A DNA stretch of 62,695 bases from Teichococcus wenyumeiae. Its GTDB lineage: Bacteria > Pseudomonadota > Alphaproteobacteria > Acetobacterales > Acetobacteraceae. The stretch covers positions 1-62,695 of the forward strand of contig NZ_RFLX01000022.1 of assembly GCF_003696345.1 (NCBI RefSeq). Direction: 5' to 3'. The position numbers were made by a program, and so were the translations under genes. Below the pieces are notes generated by a model. The model had not been told where the DNA came from. It worked only from the letters and a program-made list of their open reading frames with translations, and searched no databases. The stretch's first letter is position 1, and each line of letters begins with the position of its first letter. This document shows, in pieces, positions 1 to 9,088 of the stretch.

Positions 1-80
1 ATCTGCCATCGCCACTGCCTCCGCTGACCAGCGGCAGTGAATCAGCTTCGCGCCTCAGCCGCGAGGTTTTTCGAAGTGTC

Positions 81-392
81 CAGATGGTTGATTTGGCGGA
101 GGTCTTCTGATTCGCTGTGCGTCTTCAGAGGAGACGGCATGAGCGGATCAGAGTGGTTGAGCAACGAGGCCTGGGCGGTGATCGAGCCGCACCTGCCAAA
201 AGGCCGCCCTGCGTACATCGGGTGAATGATCGGCGGGTGATCAGCGGTATCCTGCACGTCCTACGCTCGGGCTGCCGGTGGCGCGACTGCCCGCCCGAGT
301 ACGGTCCAGCGACCACTATCTGTAACCGCTACAGCCGCTGGAGCGCCCAAGGCATTTGGAAGCGCATCTTCGAACGCCTGGCGGCGGCCTAG
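81..392 (+). pseudogene. IS5-family transposase, N-terminal relic (copy A)
   Basis: An ATG at 139 opens a transposase N terminus (WLSNEAWAVIEPHLPKGRP) that hits TGA at 223-225. The protein continues in another frame with the family blocks RRVISGILHVLRSGCRWRD and a TTICNRYSRW-like segment, and stops at 392. Only about the first 80 of an expected 250 or so residues remain, so the DDE domain is gone. The DNA from about 81 to 388 is a near-copy of 3253-3560, so both come from the same element type. The frameshift plus truncation means no functional product. Confidence 0.85.
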
Positions 393-395
393 CGG

Positions 396-411
396 ATTAG
401 ACATGTCTAAT
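396..411. promoter_or_regulatory. 16-bp perfect palindrome upstream of parA
   Basis: ATTAGACATGTCTAAT is a perfect inverted repeat lying just past the IS5 relic and about 78 bp before the parA start. Its length and position suit either an autoregulatory operator for the parA operon or a parS-like centromere site. This is inference from symmetry and position; the sequence is not the classical chromosomal parS. Confidence 0.4.
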
Positions 412-488
412 TCATCCATTCTGCGGGGATAGACATACTGACAGCCAAGCTATTAAAGCCTCAGCAAGTGCTGAGGGAGAAGGCGAGC

Positions 489-1154
489 ATGAGTAGAAGC
501 CGCGGAGCAGTTCAGCGGACTATCCTGATTTCCTCGCCAAAAGGAGGCTCCGGTAAATCAGTCTTAGCGCGCCATCTGCTCGTTAGCGCTGCACAGGCAG
601 GACTGCGCAGTGTCGGGCTGGACTTTGATCGCCAGCAAACCTTAACGAAGTGGAGCGCGCGCCGGGCACAGACGCGAAAAGCCTTCCCAGACTTTGCTGA
701 AGTGCCAGTCCAGCCGTTAGTTCTGCAGGACTGGCGGAGCAGCCTACGTCAGGCGCAAGGGTATGAATTGGCTATCATGGATACGCCTCCCTCTGTCGAG
801 GACCATCTTCCAGCAATCGACGGTCTAGCTCGGGCATCCCATCTTGTTCTTGTGCCTGCCGTCTGTACACAGGATGATGTAGAAGCCGTAGGGCCATGGA
901 TCCGTACGTTAACAGACAAGGGCTTCCGAGCTGTCGTGGTTCTGAACCGCGCTAATCGCCGAACATCTTCCTTTGCACGCATGCGAGGCATGTTGATCAA
1001 GGCGGGGCCAGTCTGCCCCACAGAGATCCCACAGCTGGAAGATATTCATGTTCCGGCAGTCAAAGGACTGACACTGCTGGATTACTCAAAGAGCCGTGGA
1101 ATCGCACCCTTCGAGGAAATCTGGGCCTTTGTCAGACGGGAGATTGGGCTGTGA
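489..1154 (+). CDS. parA: ParA-family partition ATPase
   Basis: A small Walker-type ATPase of 221 aa. The deviant Walker A motif KGGSGKS is at residues 18-24, and a Walker A'-type MDTPPS motif follows about 75 residues later. No N-terminal helix-turn-helix is present, as in short type Ib plasmid ParA or the MipZ/ParA-like group. Proteins of this family segregate plasmids or position large complexes by ATP-dependent DNA binding. The ATG at 489 is preferred over an in-frame GTG at 468 because the purine-rich GAGGGAGAAGG lies just upstream. The next gene overlaps by 4 nt, indicating translational coupling. Base composition is clearly less GC-rich than the sugar and C1 genes further right, consistent with acquisition from a plasmid. 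Confidence 0.88.
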   Translation: MSRSRGAVQRTILISSPKGGSGKSVLARHLLVSAAQAGLRSVGLDFDRQQTLTKWSARRAQTRKAFPDFAEVPVQPLVLQDWRSSLRQAQGYELAIMDTPPSVEDHLPAIDGLARASHLVLVPAVCTQDDVEAVGPWIRTLTDKGFRAVVVLNRANRRTSSFARMRGMLIKAGPVCPTEIPQLEDIHVPAVKGLTLLDYSKSRGIAPFEEIWAFVRREIGL

Positions 1155-1873
1155 GCGGCAGGCGATCGAAAAATGCCCTTCGCAACTTCTTACTTGCAGA
1201 AGTGCCGGAGAATAATGTCACAGCGGTTCCTGATCCCCGCGCTACCACGATGCGGCAGTTGGGCGAAGTGGAAGAGGAAGCCCTAGCCACTATTCGCGAA
1301 GTCTTTACCGGCACGAGCCTAATGGAGGATCGAGCCAAGGTCTCCCGCATCTTGCAAGTCCGAGCAGAGGTCCAAAAGGAATGGACCGACGCGCGGGATA
1401 GTTTTCTTGCTATCGGCCGAGCTCTCCTAAGCTTGGAAGAGAACCTGACACGTGCTGAGTGGCAGCGCCTGCGCCAAAGTAGTGCGCGCCTTTTTCCCTT
1501 CTCTGAGGCCACGGCCACGCAGCTCCGGCAGATTGCGCGAGCCGTTGATTCAGGCCGTTTGCCGCGAGAGCAATGCCCAGGGAGCTATGGCACCGCTTAT
1601 CAAATTACACTGTTATCCGACGCCCAGCTTCAGACAGCAAAGCAACGCGGGCTTATCCGCGCAGATGTAACACGACGTGAGATAATGGTTCTCAGGCGTG
1701 AAACTCGTCCTTTGGCCGACAAGGTTCTGCCAAAAGGGAGGATCAACCGGGCTGCTCTACGAGATGAACGTCGCCGGCTTATGGAGCGGCGCAATACGCT
1801 TAAAACAGATTTAGCAAAGATCGAAACACGCTTGCAGCAGATTGATCATTTGTTTAGCACTGACCGCGAATAG
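1151..1873 (+). CDS. ParA-linked protein of unknown function, possible ParB-like partner
   Basis: The GTG start overlaps the parA stop (GTGA), so the 240-aa product is almost certainly made with ParA. I recognise no named domain. The N-terminal 40 residues are polar. The centre, about 60-170, is helical and could contain a helix-turn-helix around the FSEATATQLRQIARAV segment. The last 50 or so residues are strongly charged, with heptad-like Arg/Leu/Glu spacing suggesting a coiled coil (RRRLMERRNTLKTDLAKIE). Position directly behind parA and the DNA-binding look suggest a centromere-binding partner acting on a nearby palindrome. That role is inferred from context only. Composition matches parA rather than the rest of the window. 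Confidence 0.7.
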   Translation: MSGRRSKNALRNFLLAEVPENNVTAVPDPRATTMRQLGEVEEEALATIREVFTGTSLMEDRAKVSRILQVRAEVQKEWTDARDSFLAIGRALLSLEENLTRAEWQRLRQSSARLFPFSEATATQLRQIARAVDSGRLPREQCPGSYGTAYQITLLSDAQLQTAKQRGLIRADVTRREIMVLRRETRPLADKVLPKGRINRAALRDERRRLMERRNTLKTDLAKIETRLQQIDHLFSTDRE

Positions 1874-1929
1874 CCGAGCCGCAGGTGATCTTACATGTGG
1901 TATGCCGCTGTGGATGCCACTGCGGCGTT

Positions 1930-2501
1930 CTAACGCTACTTGGCATTTCGGGTCGGGTGACGGTTTCTTTCTCCTGACTGATAGAGCAGGAGGCGAGGAT
2001 GGCGACCGTTCATGGTGGCGGCGCTGACCTGGATCACTGGCTGGTGCCGTTCCTGTATGTACTCGCCCGCAAGTGCGTCGGACCCGGGCGCCGCTCTATC
2101 TGCGGGGCTTGCTGGGCCCTGGTGAGCGCAAGAGCCTGCAGCCTATGGCGGCTCGCCTGGGCTGCTGGGTGAGGTGCCTCTTCCGGTGGGACTGCGGCTG
2201 TTCCTGCCCAAGGAGTGGACTGATGATCCGGGACGCTGTGCCCGGGCAGGTGTGCCCGAGGCAGCGATGGTGCCGCAGAGCAAGGCGAGATCGCGCTGGA
2301 AGAAATCGACCAGTTGTGTGCCGCGGGTGTGCGGGGCGGCACCGTGCTGGCAGATGCGGGCTATGGCGCGAGTGCAGCGTTCCGCCAGGGCCTCGATCCG
2401 CGGGGGCTGCTCTGGGCAGTCGGTACTCCGCGCAACCAGAAGGTCTACAGCGCCGCAGTATAACTGGTGCCGTCACAAGGACGCGCATGCAAGCCCGTAC
2501 C
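1930..2501 (+). pseudogene. IS701-family element, internally deleted relic
   Basis: The left end CTAACGCTACTTGG resembles the terminal repeat of the element at 4067-5489, and the following leader matches it up to the transposase ATG at 1999 (MATVHGGGADLD). The reading frame breaks after about 25 codons. Around 2170 the sequence jumps from the ARLG segment to the [17 protein letters not shown] segment, deleting roughly 200 bp relative to the complete copy. Homology ends at about 2501, where an IS630 relic begins directly. Several frames carry pieces, so no protein can be made. Confidence 0.8.
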
Positions 2502-3163
2502 ATCAAGAGCTGCGAATAAGTCGAGCGTGCTTTGGCAGCGGTGAGCGGATGTCGGCCGCTCGGCTTGGCCCGGCTGCATCAGGAATGCTGGCGCCTTGTC
2601 CTGTGCTGCCTGAATCTGCGGCTTCTCGACCACGCACAGCACCAGCGCACGGTCACGTGTTGCCAGATAGAGCCTAGCTACATCGCGCATCTTCTCCACG
2701 AAAGTAGGATCGGAGGACAGTTTGAATGTGTCTGACGGTGTGGTCGCAAGCCGAAGGCACACCAGATGCGCGATACAGCGGTCTAGCTCATGCCAGCCTG
2801 GCGCTCCATCGTGCGCGTGCTCCAATGCGTGGCGTTGCTAGGCGCCTCCTCGAGCATCAGGGCAACCAGACGCTCGACCGTCTTGTCACCGATGCTGCGC
2901 GGTGCGCCAGAGCGGGGTGCGTCCACCAGCCCCTCCAGCCGCTGCTCGGAGAAACGGCCGCGCTAGGCCGCTACTGTCTTTCGACTGACACCCAGCATCC
3001 TGGACACACCTAGATTGGTCGCATCGGGTTCGGCGCAGGCGAGCGCCATCGGGATGCGCTGCGCCACTGCCTGGCCAATCCCACAGCGGCGCAGTAAGCG
3101 CCGCAACTCGGCCTGCTCAGCGCCGGTCAGTTCCAGCAAAACAGCTTTGGAACCATGAGACAT
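2502..3163 (-). pseudogene. IS630-family transposase relic
   Basis: Read on the minus strand, the N-terminal piece (3163 down to about 2963) has the helix-turn-helix region typical of IS630 (LTGAEQAELRRLLRRCGIGQ, then LGVSRMLGVSRKTVAA) and ends in a stop. Out of frame follow the EQRLEGLVDAPRSGAPRSIG block and, further on, [14 protein letters not shown] with [14 protein letters not shown], the region around the second catalytic acidic residue. The C terminus is missing because the element is cut at the IS701 relic. A stop, at least one frameshift and truncation make it inactive. Confidence 0.75.
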
Positions 3164-3252
3164 GACACGCCTCCAGGCATGTCAGCCTCATCCCAATCTG
3201 CCCCAGGCCGCAAATAAATTTCTAACTCGGTCCACTAGGCTGAGAACCTGAT

Positions 3253-4057
3253 CAGATGTTGATTTGGCGGAGGTCTTCCGATTCTCTGTGCTTCTTCAGA
3301 GGAAACGGCATGAGCGGATCAGAGTGGTTGAGCGACGAGGCCTGGGCGGTGATCGAGCCGCACCTGCCCAAAGGCCGCCCTGCGCACATCGGGTAGACGA
3401 TCGGCGGGTGATCAGCGGTATCCTGCACGTCCTACGCTCGGGCTGCCGGTGGCGCGACTGCCCGCCCGAGTACGATCCAGCCACCACCATCTATAACCGC
3501 TACAACCGCTGGAACGCCTAAGGCATGTGGAAGCGCATCTTCAAACGCCTGGCGGCAGCCGTGAACATCCCGGATGAGATCTCGATCAACAGCAGGCATG
3601 TAAAGCCGCACCGCTCAGCGGCAGGCGCTAAAAAGGGGGCGAAGCCGCGCAGGCGATCGGCCAGTCACATGGGGGGCGGACCAGCAAGATCCACGCTGTG
3701 GCCAATGCTGAAGGCCGACCGCTTGCCTTCGTCCTGAAGCCCGGCAATATCGTCGATATCAGTGCCGCCGCCCACCTGCTCGATGGCATCGCGCCGGCAC
3801 GTCGCATACTCGCCGCCAAAGCCTTTGATGCCGATCACCTCCGCAAGCCCCTGGAGGCGGTCATTCCATCCACCCGCGCCTGCCGTAGACTCCATCCGCT
3901 GAACCGCCGCGCCTACCGCGGCCGAAACCTCATCGAGCGCATGTTCGGACGCATGAAAGACTGCGTCGCATCGCCACCCGCTATGACCGTCTCGCCAGGA
4001 ACTTCCTGTCTGCCATCGCACTCGTCGCAACCAGTTGCTTCCGGCTCACCTGATTGA
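3253..4057 (+). pseudogene. IS5-family transposase, decayed copy B
   Basis: This is the same element as copy A but nearly full length. The ATG at 3310 starts WLSDEAWAVIEPHLPKGRP, ended by an early TAG. Later blocks appear in different frames: RRVISGILHVLRSGCRWRD, then a GAKKG region, then KIHAVANAEGRPLAFVLKPG with a stretch resembling NIVDISAAAHLLDG, and finally RRAYRGRNLIERMFGRMKD, the usual C-terminal catalytic Glu region. At least three frame disruptions and in-frame stops are visible. The IS701 element sits immediately beyond its end. Confidence 0.85.
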
Positions 4058-4066
4058 AGCGGCAGC

Positions 4067-5489
4067 CTAACACTACTTGGGCGGTTTAGTGGGTGGTGGC
4101 AGGAACCTACGTCGACGGTGCGGGCATTGGAGAGGTGTCGCGAGGTGGGCGAGCAGCCGGTCGAGGATGGCAAGCCGGACGGTGGGCAGACTTGGTGAGG
4201 GTGGCGGACCCGGCATTCGGGTCGGCATTTTTTCCCCGGCTCATCCGGCGATGCTCGGCGAGGCGGAGGTGCTGCAGGTAGGCGCAGGCGATGCAGGCCA
4301 TCAGCGCATGCCGGTGTAGGCCGGTCCAGGACCGGCCCTCGAAGTGCCCAAGGCCGAGTTCTTGCTTGAGCTGCTGGTGCGCCTGTTCACAGATCCAGCG
4401 TGCCTTGATGGCCGCGGCCAGGGCGCGCAGCGACGCGCCGGGATCGAGATTGCTGAGATAGTACTTTCGCTCGCCGCTCGTGCGCCATTCGCCCACCAGC
4501 CAGACCTCGTCACCCGGCAGGTGCCGGTTGTTGGCCCACATGGCGCCATCACCTACTCGGATACGCGCTGCGGCGAACTTGGCGGCCAGCGCACCCCTGG
4601 TGCCCTGCCGCCAGATGATGCGGCGCCAGGACAGACCAGCCAGCACCTTCTCCGCCTCCAATGGTTCCTCGTCAGGCACGGGCTTGCGTCCACGTCCCTG
4701 TGGCGCCACCAGTTGCACGGCGGCGCTGTAGACCTTCTGGTTGTGCGGAATGCCGACGGCCCAGAGCAGCCCCCGCGCATCGAGGCCCTGGCGGAACGCG
4801 GCACTGGCGCCGTAGCCAGTATCTGCCAGCACGGTGCCGAACCGCGCACCCGCGGCACACAGCCGGTCGATCTCCTCCAGCGCGATCTTGCCCTTGCTCT
4901 GCGGCGCCATCGCTGCCTCGGGCACACCTGCCCGGGCGCAGCGCCCCGGATCATCAGTCCACTCTTTGGGCAGGAACAGCCGCAAGCCCACCGGAACCGG
5001 CACCTCGCCTTGGGCCAGGGTGAGCGACACCAGCGACTGGCAGTTGGCCTTTTTACCAAGCTGGCCGCAGTACTGGGGTGCTCCGCCGACGGACATGGCG
5101 CCCGTCTTGGGCAGTGCCGTGTCGTCGATCACCAGCCAGGCTGCTGAACCGCCAACCAGCCGATCCGCCTCGGGCGCCAGCACAGACCACAGAGGGCCAT
5201 CATCCCAGGCTGGGCTGGCGATGAAATGCTGCAGCTGATCGTGGCCGCCCAGGCCCAGACGAGCTACCATCGGCTGCAGGCTCTTGCGCTCACCAGAGCC
5301 GAGCAAGCCTCGCAGATAGAGCGGCGTTCAGGTCCGGCGCGTTCTGCGGCCGAGCACCTCCAGGAACGGCACCAGCCAGCGATCCAGCTCAGCGCCACCA
5401 CCATGAACGGTCGCCATCCTCGCCTCCCGCGGCATCGTTCAGCAGGGAGCTAACCGTCACCCAGCCTCAAAGTGCCCAAGTAGTGTTAG
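4067..5489. mobile_element. IS701-family insertion sequence with intact terminal inverted repeats
   Basis: The element is bounded by a perfect 16-bp inverted repeat: CTAACACTACTTGGGC at 4067-4082 and its exact reverse complement at 5474-5489. It encodes one DDE transposase on the minus strand. The ends look intact, but the transposase has a nonsense codon, so it could move only in trans. I do not see a convincing target-site duplication. It lies between an IS5 relic (left) and another IS5-like relic (right). Confidence 0.85.
4107..5416 (-). pseudogene. IS701-family transposase with one premature stop
   Basis: The natural start is the ATG at 5414-5416 (MATVHGGGAELDRWL...). An in-frame TGA occupies 5328-5330, after 29 codons, in the middle of the conserved RTRRT-PLYLRGLLGSGERK segment. 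Downstream the frame is open for 399 codons and carries family features: AAWLVIDDTALPKTG (first catalytic Asp region), [17 protein letters not shown] (second Asp region) and AHQQLKQELGLGHFEGRSW (catalytic Glu region). The full length would be about 436 aa, normal for IS701. The stop is a single-base-type lesion; a shortened protein from an internal TTG is possible but would lack the N terminus. Confidence 0.85.
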
Positions 5490-5548
5490 GCTCAGGACTA
5501 TTAACGATCCTCTTGCGCTGTCATGCCATGGTGGCCGGAGGCGCTGCC

Positions 5549-6255
5549 ATGGCTGACCTGTTCTGGCTGGCGAAGGCGCAGATCGAGCGGATCCCGCGCT
5601 CCTTCCCGCTCTCGTATGGCGCGCCGCGGGTGGACGACCGACGCGTTGTTAGCGGCATCATCCGAATACGGGCCGCACAAGACCCTCTGCAACCGCTTCA
5701 TCCGCTGGAGCCGCATGGGCATCTTCGCGGGGCTGGCCCGGCGCAAGGGGCAGCCGGAGCGGCTGATGATCGACGCCACGCAGATCCAGGCCCGCCGCAC
5801 GGCGGCCAGCCTGCTCGAGAAGGGGCTGATCCCCGCCGTAGCGGGCGCACCAGGGGCGGCCTGAACTCCAAGCCGCACGTGGTCCCGGATAGGCAGGGTC
5901 GTCCTCCTTGTCATGTTGCTCTCCGAAGGTCAGATGAGCGACCACGAGGGCGCAGCCCTGATGCGCGACGCCCTGTCGTCCGCCCGCATCCTGATCGGCG
6001 ACAAAGGCCATGACAGCGACCGCTTCCGTCGGGCCCTGACCGCCCGCGGCATCGAACCCTGCATGCCGTCACGCCGTGGCCGCACGGCGCATCCCGCATG
6101 ACAGGAAGCCCTACCGCCAGCGGCACCGCATCGCGAACACGTTCGGCAGGCTCAAGGGTTCGAGGCACTGCCTCGGACCGCCGCATCGCCATGCGCTATG
6201 GCCGCTGCGCCTACACCTTCAGGCCCGCCAACTGCCTCGCAGCCACCGCCCTCTT
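5549..6255 (+). pseudogene. IS5-family (second subgroup) transposase relic
   Basis: The ATG at 5549 starts MADLFWLAKAQIERI followed by RVDDRRVVSGII. The frame then shifts to EYGPHKTLCNRFIRWSRMGIFAGL and MIDATQIQARRTAASLLEKG, and shifts again to GQMSDHEGAALM with RILIGDKGHDSDRFRRAL, which holds the second catalytic Asp region. It ends with RKPYRQRHRIANTFGRLK (Glu region). This subgroup differs from copies A and B. At least three frameshifts make it inactive. Confidence 0.8.
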
Positions 6256-6303
6256 CTCATCAATGAGTCCCGAGCCTGGCGGCCAAAGGCGGAACGGAAT
6301 CTC

Positions 6304-6867
6304 TTAAGGGAAGAGCTCAGGCTTACGTAGCCGGAGTGTCTGCACCAACAGAAGCAGCTTGAGCTCCGTGAGCGTACCTGCATCGGCCATGGCGGCCAGT
6401 TCCGCCAAAGGCAGCTCCAGCACCTCAATCTCTTCATGCTCTTCAGCGAGGCCGCCGCCTGCCGCGACACGGTCTGCCTCGGCATAGGGAGCCAGATACA
6501 TCCAGGCGCGTTCTGTCGACAGCGCGGGCATGGTCCAGACGCAGGCAACGGGTTCCAACTGCGTCAGCCGGAGGCCTGTTTCTTCCAGTGCCTCGCGGCG
6601 GGCGCAGGCTTCAGGATCGGCTTCATCCAACCGGCCGGCAGCCGGCTCCAGCATCATGCCGTCTCCGGAAACATGAAAAGGGGGGGTGCGGAACTGGCGC
6701 ACCAGCGTCGCCATGCGGCGGGCAGGATCGTAAGGCAGCACTACTGCGGCCTCGCCATGATCTTCAATGTCTCGCTTGGTCAATTGCCCATCCGGTAGAC
6801 GGATCGTGGCCACCGTCAGCTTTGACCAGCGGTTGTGCGTTACTTCAGTGGATACGATCTCGGCCAA
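6304..6867 (-). CDS. Nudix hydrolase, NudK/GDP-mannose or ADP-sugar pyrophosphatase type
   Basis: 187 aa from a TTG start at 6867 with GGGAGCGG just upstream. A longer frame exists but lacks a ribosome site. The Nudix box aligns as GRLDEADPEACARREALEET, with Asp in place of the first box Glu; the REALEETG core that binds metal is intact. The insert before the box (LVRQFRTPPF, DGMMLEPAAG) is the pattern of the NudK/NudF sugar-nucleotide pyrophosphatases. These split nucleotide sugars or ADP-ribose into nucleotide and sugar phosphate. As the last gene of the sugar operon (56 nt after the decarboxylase-like gene), it may trim or balance nucleotide-sugar pools. The exact substrate is not readable from sequence. 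Confidence 0.82.
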   Translation of the reverse strand: MAEIVSTEVTHNRWSKLTVATIRLPDGQLTKRDIEDHGEAAVVLPYDPARRMATLVRQFRTPPFHVSGDGMMLEPAAGRLDEADPEACARREALEETGLRLTQLEPVACVWTMPALSTERAWMYLAPYAEADRVAAGGGLAEEHEEIEVLELPLAELAAMADAGTLTELKLLLLVQTLRLRKPELFP

Positions 6868-6923
6868 GTTCCGCTCCCTTTCCGGCCGCGCAGGGAAGCA
6901 GGCGACCGGAAGGGGAGCAAGCC

Positions 6924-7940
6924 TCAACCTGCGGAGAGGCGTGTTTCGTTCAGAGTCGAGCGGGCCGGCTCCGGCTCCGCCTGCAGCGCGGCGAACCAAG
7001 CCACAGTGGCGCGTAGTCCGTCTGTCAGCGGTGTTCTGGGCGCCCAACCGAGCAATTGCTCGGCCTTGGCGATGTCCGGGCGCCGCCGCTGCGGATCGTC
7101 CTCCGGCAGAGGCATGTTCACAACGGCCGAGCGGGAGCCGGTCATGGCCAGCACCTGCTGTACCAAGTCCGAGACCGTCAGTTCCACCGGATTGCCAATA
7201 TTCACCGGGCCTGGCTGCGGGCCCTCGTACTGCATCAGCCGCATCAGCCCATCGATCAGGTCACTGACATAACAGAATGAGCGGGTCTGGCTGCCCTCGC
7301 CATAGACGGTGATATCGAGACCCTCCAAGGCCTGGGTGATGACATTGGAGACAACACGGCCGTCATCGGCCCGCATACGCGGGCCATAGGTATTGAAGAT
7401 GCGGGCCACGCGTACCTCGGCACGGCCAGCACGCTGAAAATCGAAGGCAAGGGCCTCGGCGGCGCGCTTGCCTTCGTCGTAACAGGCGCGGGGGCCTGTG
7501 CAATTGACATTGCCGCGGTAGCTTTCCGTCTGCGGATGCGCCTCCGGGTCGCCATAGACCTCGCTCGTGGAGGTCAGAAGGAAACGGGCGCCATGTTTCT
7601 CGGCCAGGCGCAACAGGTTCCGGGTGCCGAGCACGCTGGTCAGCATGGTGTGCTCGGGATCGGCCTGGTACTGCGGCGGTGAGGCGGCGCAGGCCAGGTT
7701 ATAGATCTGGTCCAGGTGCCGCGGCAGCGCACGGGCCGGGAGCGGGTCGATAACATCGCCTTCGATGAAGGTGAAATTCGGATCCTGCTCCAGCTTACGC
7801 AAGGTCCGGCGCTGGCCGGTCTGGAGGTTGTCGAGGCACCAGACCTTGGCGCCCTCCGCCAGAAGTGCCTCGCAGAGATGCGACCCCAGAAAGCCCGCGC
7901 CACCGGCCACGAGAACCTGCTTTGTCTTAGCCTGCTTCAT
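6924..7940 (-). CDS. NAD-dependent sugar epimerase, UDP-glucuronate decarboxylase (UXS)-like
   Basis: 338 aa extended SDR. The N-terminal nucleotide-binding motif is GGAGFLGSHL, preceded by the strand VLVAGGAG. The TSTSEVYGDP block and a YDEGKR (YxxxK) catalytic pair follow, then ARIFNTYGPRM. The short DPxxHPQTESYRGNVN-type loop and YDEGKRAAEALAFDF are the pattern of UDP-glucuronate decarboxylases, which make UDP-xylose. dTDP-glucose dehydratases are the main alternative. The stop overlaps the next gene in the ATGA manner at its start (7937-7940), so it belongs to the operon running from 14647 down. A UDP-xylose donor would suit the neighbouring glycosyltransferases. Confidence 0.85.
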   Translation of the reverse strand: MKQAKTKQVLVAGGAGFLGSHLCEALLAEGAKVWCLDNLQTGQRRTLRKLEQDPNFTFIEGDVIDPLPARALPRHLDQIYNLACAASPPQYQADPEHTMLTSVLGTRNLLRLAEKHGARFLLTSTSEVYGDPEAHPQTESYRGNVNCTGPRACYDEGKRAAEALAFDFQRAGRAEVRVARIFNTYGPRMRADDGRVVSNVITQALEGLDITVYGEGSQTRSFCYVSDLIDGLMRLMQYEGPQPGPVNIGNPVELTVSDLVQQVLAMTGSRSAVVNMPLPEDDPQRRRPDIAKAEQLLGWAPRTPLTDGLRATVAWFAALQAEPEPARSTLNETRLSAG

Positions 7941-9088
7941 GGAAGCTCCCTTTGCGTTGCTGTGACGGCGGGGAAGGGCTGGGCCCAGGCGAGCGCCCGG
8001 GCAGGAGCCTTACGATGCAGAGCCTCACGCAGGTGCGCCTCCAACTCGGCGGCGCGATGCTCGGCGGTATGTTCGCTCAGGATGCGCTTTCGCGCGGCCT
8101 GAGCGATGCGTTCCTGTCTTCCTGAGTCAGGATCCCGCAGAACGGAGAGAACCGCCTCGGTATCGGCGGCCAGGACGATTTCTTCCTCTGGGCGCAGCAC
8201 GGTCTCGATGCCGTCCCAGATATCGGAAATCACCGGGGCGCCGCAGGCAGCGGCTTCGAAGAGCCGCACGCTGGGACTATAGCCAGCCGCCACCATATCG
8301 GCGCGGGTGACATTCAGCGTGTAGCGGCTGGCGCTGTAGAAGGCGGGATGCTCCGCGGGCGGAACATGGTCCAGCCGCTCCACATTCGCCGGCCAGGCGA
8401 TATCGGCTGGGTATTGCGGCCCGGCGACCACGAAGCGCAGGTCCGGCGCGCGGCGGGCCGGCTCCAGCAGCAGGCGTTCCAGCACCGGCTGGCGGTCCGG
8501 ACTATAGGTGCCGAGATAGGAAAGATCCCAGCGCTTCGGCACATCCTGCGGGCGATAGGCCTCGGCATCCACCGAGCAGTAGAGAGGACGCGCCGCCGGT
8601 GAACCATAGTGCTGCATCAGCAGCTCCAGCGTTGGCCCGCCGGTGAAGGAGAGATAGGCATCGTAGCCGGGGATCAGCTCCGGCGAGAGGTATTCCGTGT
8701 CGCCCTGCCGCAGCTTGGCGAGCGTCACCGGGGTATCGATGTCATAGAATGCGGTGGCGCCGCGTGCGGTGCGCTGCACCCATTCGCCCACCGCCACGCC
8801 CTGCGGCACGTAGGAACCGACGATCACCGCATCGGCGCTCTCCACCGCCCCGGCCCAGCGGTCCTGCAGCGTCGGCAGATCCGGGTAAAGCTCCAGGCGG
8901 CAGAAGCCCGGCGCCGGCATGTCGCGATGCGCGGCATACCAGGGCACGTCGCGCTCCAGGAACAGGATGCGGTGGCCACGGGCCGCCAGGGATCGCAGCA
9001 GCGCCCGGAACGTCGTCGCATGCCCATTGCCCCAGGAGGAGGAGAGGCTGAGGCCCAGAACGACGATGTCGAGCGGCTTCTCCCTCAT
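7937..9088 (-). CDS. CgeB-like glycosyltransferase 1
   Basis: 383 aa. The N-terminal strand is LDIVVLGLSLSSSWGNGHAT and the C-terminal Rossmann half includes YTLNVTRADMVAAGYSPSVR, then LFEAAACGAPVISDIWDGIE, the GT-B acceptor/donor signature with the E-x7-E-like spacing seen in the CgeB/glycosyltransferase-1-like family. It is followed by a helical tail with HTAEHRAAELE. It overlaps both neighbours by 4 nt (ATGA). Donor and acceptor are unknown. It is one of three consecutive paralogues, so each probably adds a different sugar or works on a different step of one glycan. Likely cytosolic or membrane-peripheral. Confidence 0.82.
   Translation of the reverse strand: MREKPLDIVVLGLSLSSSWGNGHATTFRALLRSLAARGHRILFLERDVPWYAAHRDMPAPGFCRLELYPDLPTLQDRWAGAVESADAVIVGSYVPQGVAVGEWVQRTARGATAFYDIDTPVTLAKLRQGDTEYLSPELIPGYDAYLSFTGGPTLELLMQHYGSPAARPLYCSVDAEAYRPQDVPKRWDLSYLGTYSPDRQPVLERLLLEPARRAPDLRFVVAGPQYPADIAWPANVERLDHVPPAEHPAFYSASRYTLNVTRADMVAAGYSPSVRLFEAAACGAPVISDIWDGIETVLRPEEEIVLAADTEAVLSVLRDPDSGRQERIAQAARKRILSEHTAEHRAAELEAHLREALHRKAPARALAWAQPFPAVTATQRELP

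Noticed and set aside
4063-5493. Target-site duplication of the IS701 element
   Set aside because: The four bases on each side of the inverted repeats do not match, so no duplication is claimed.
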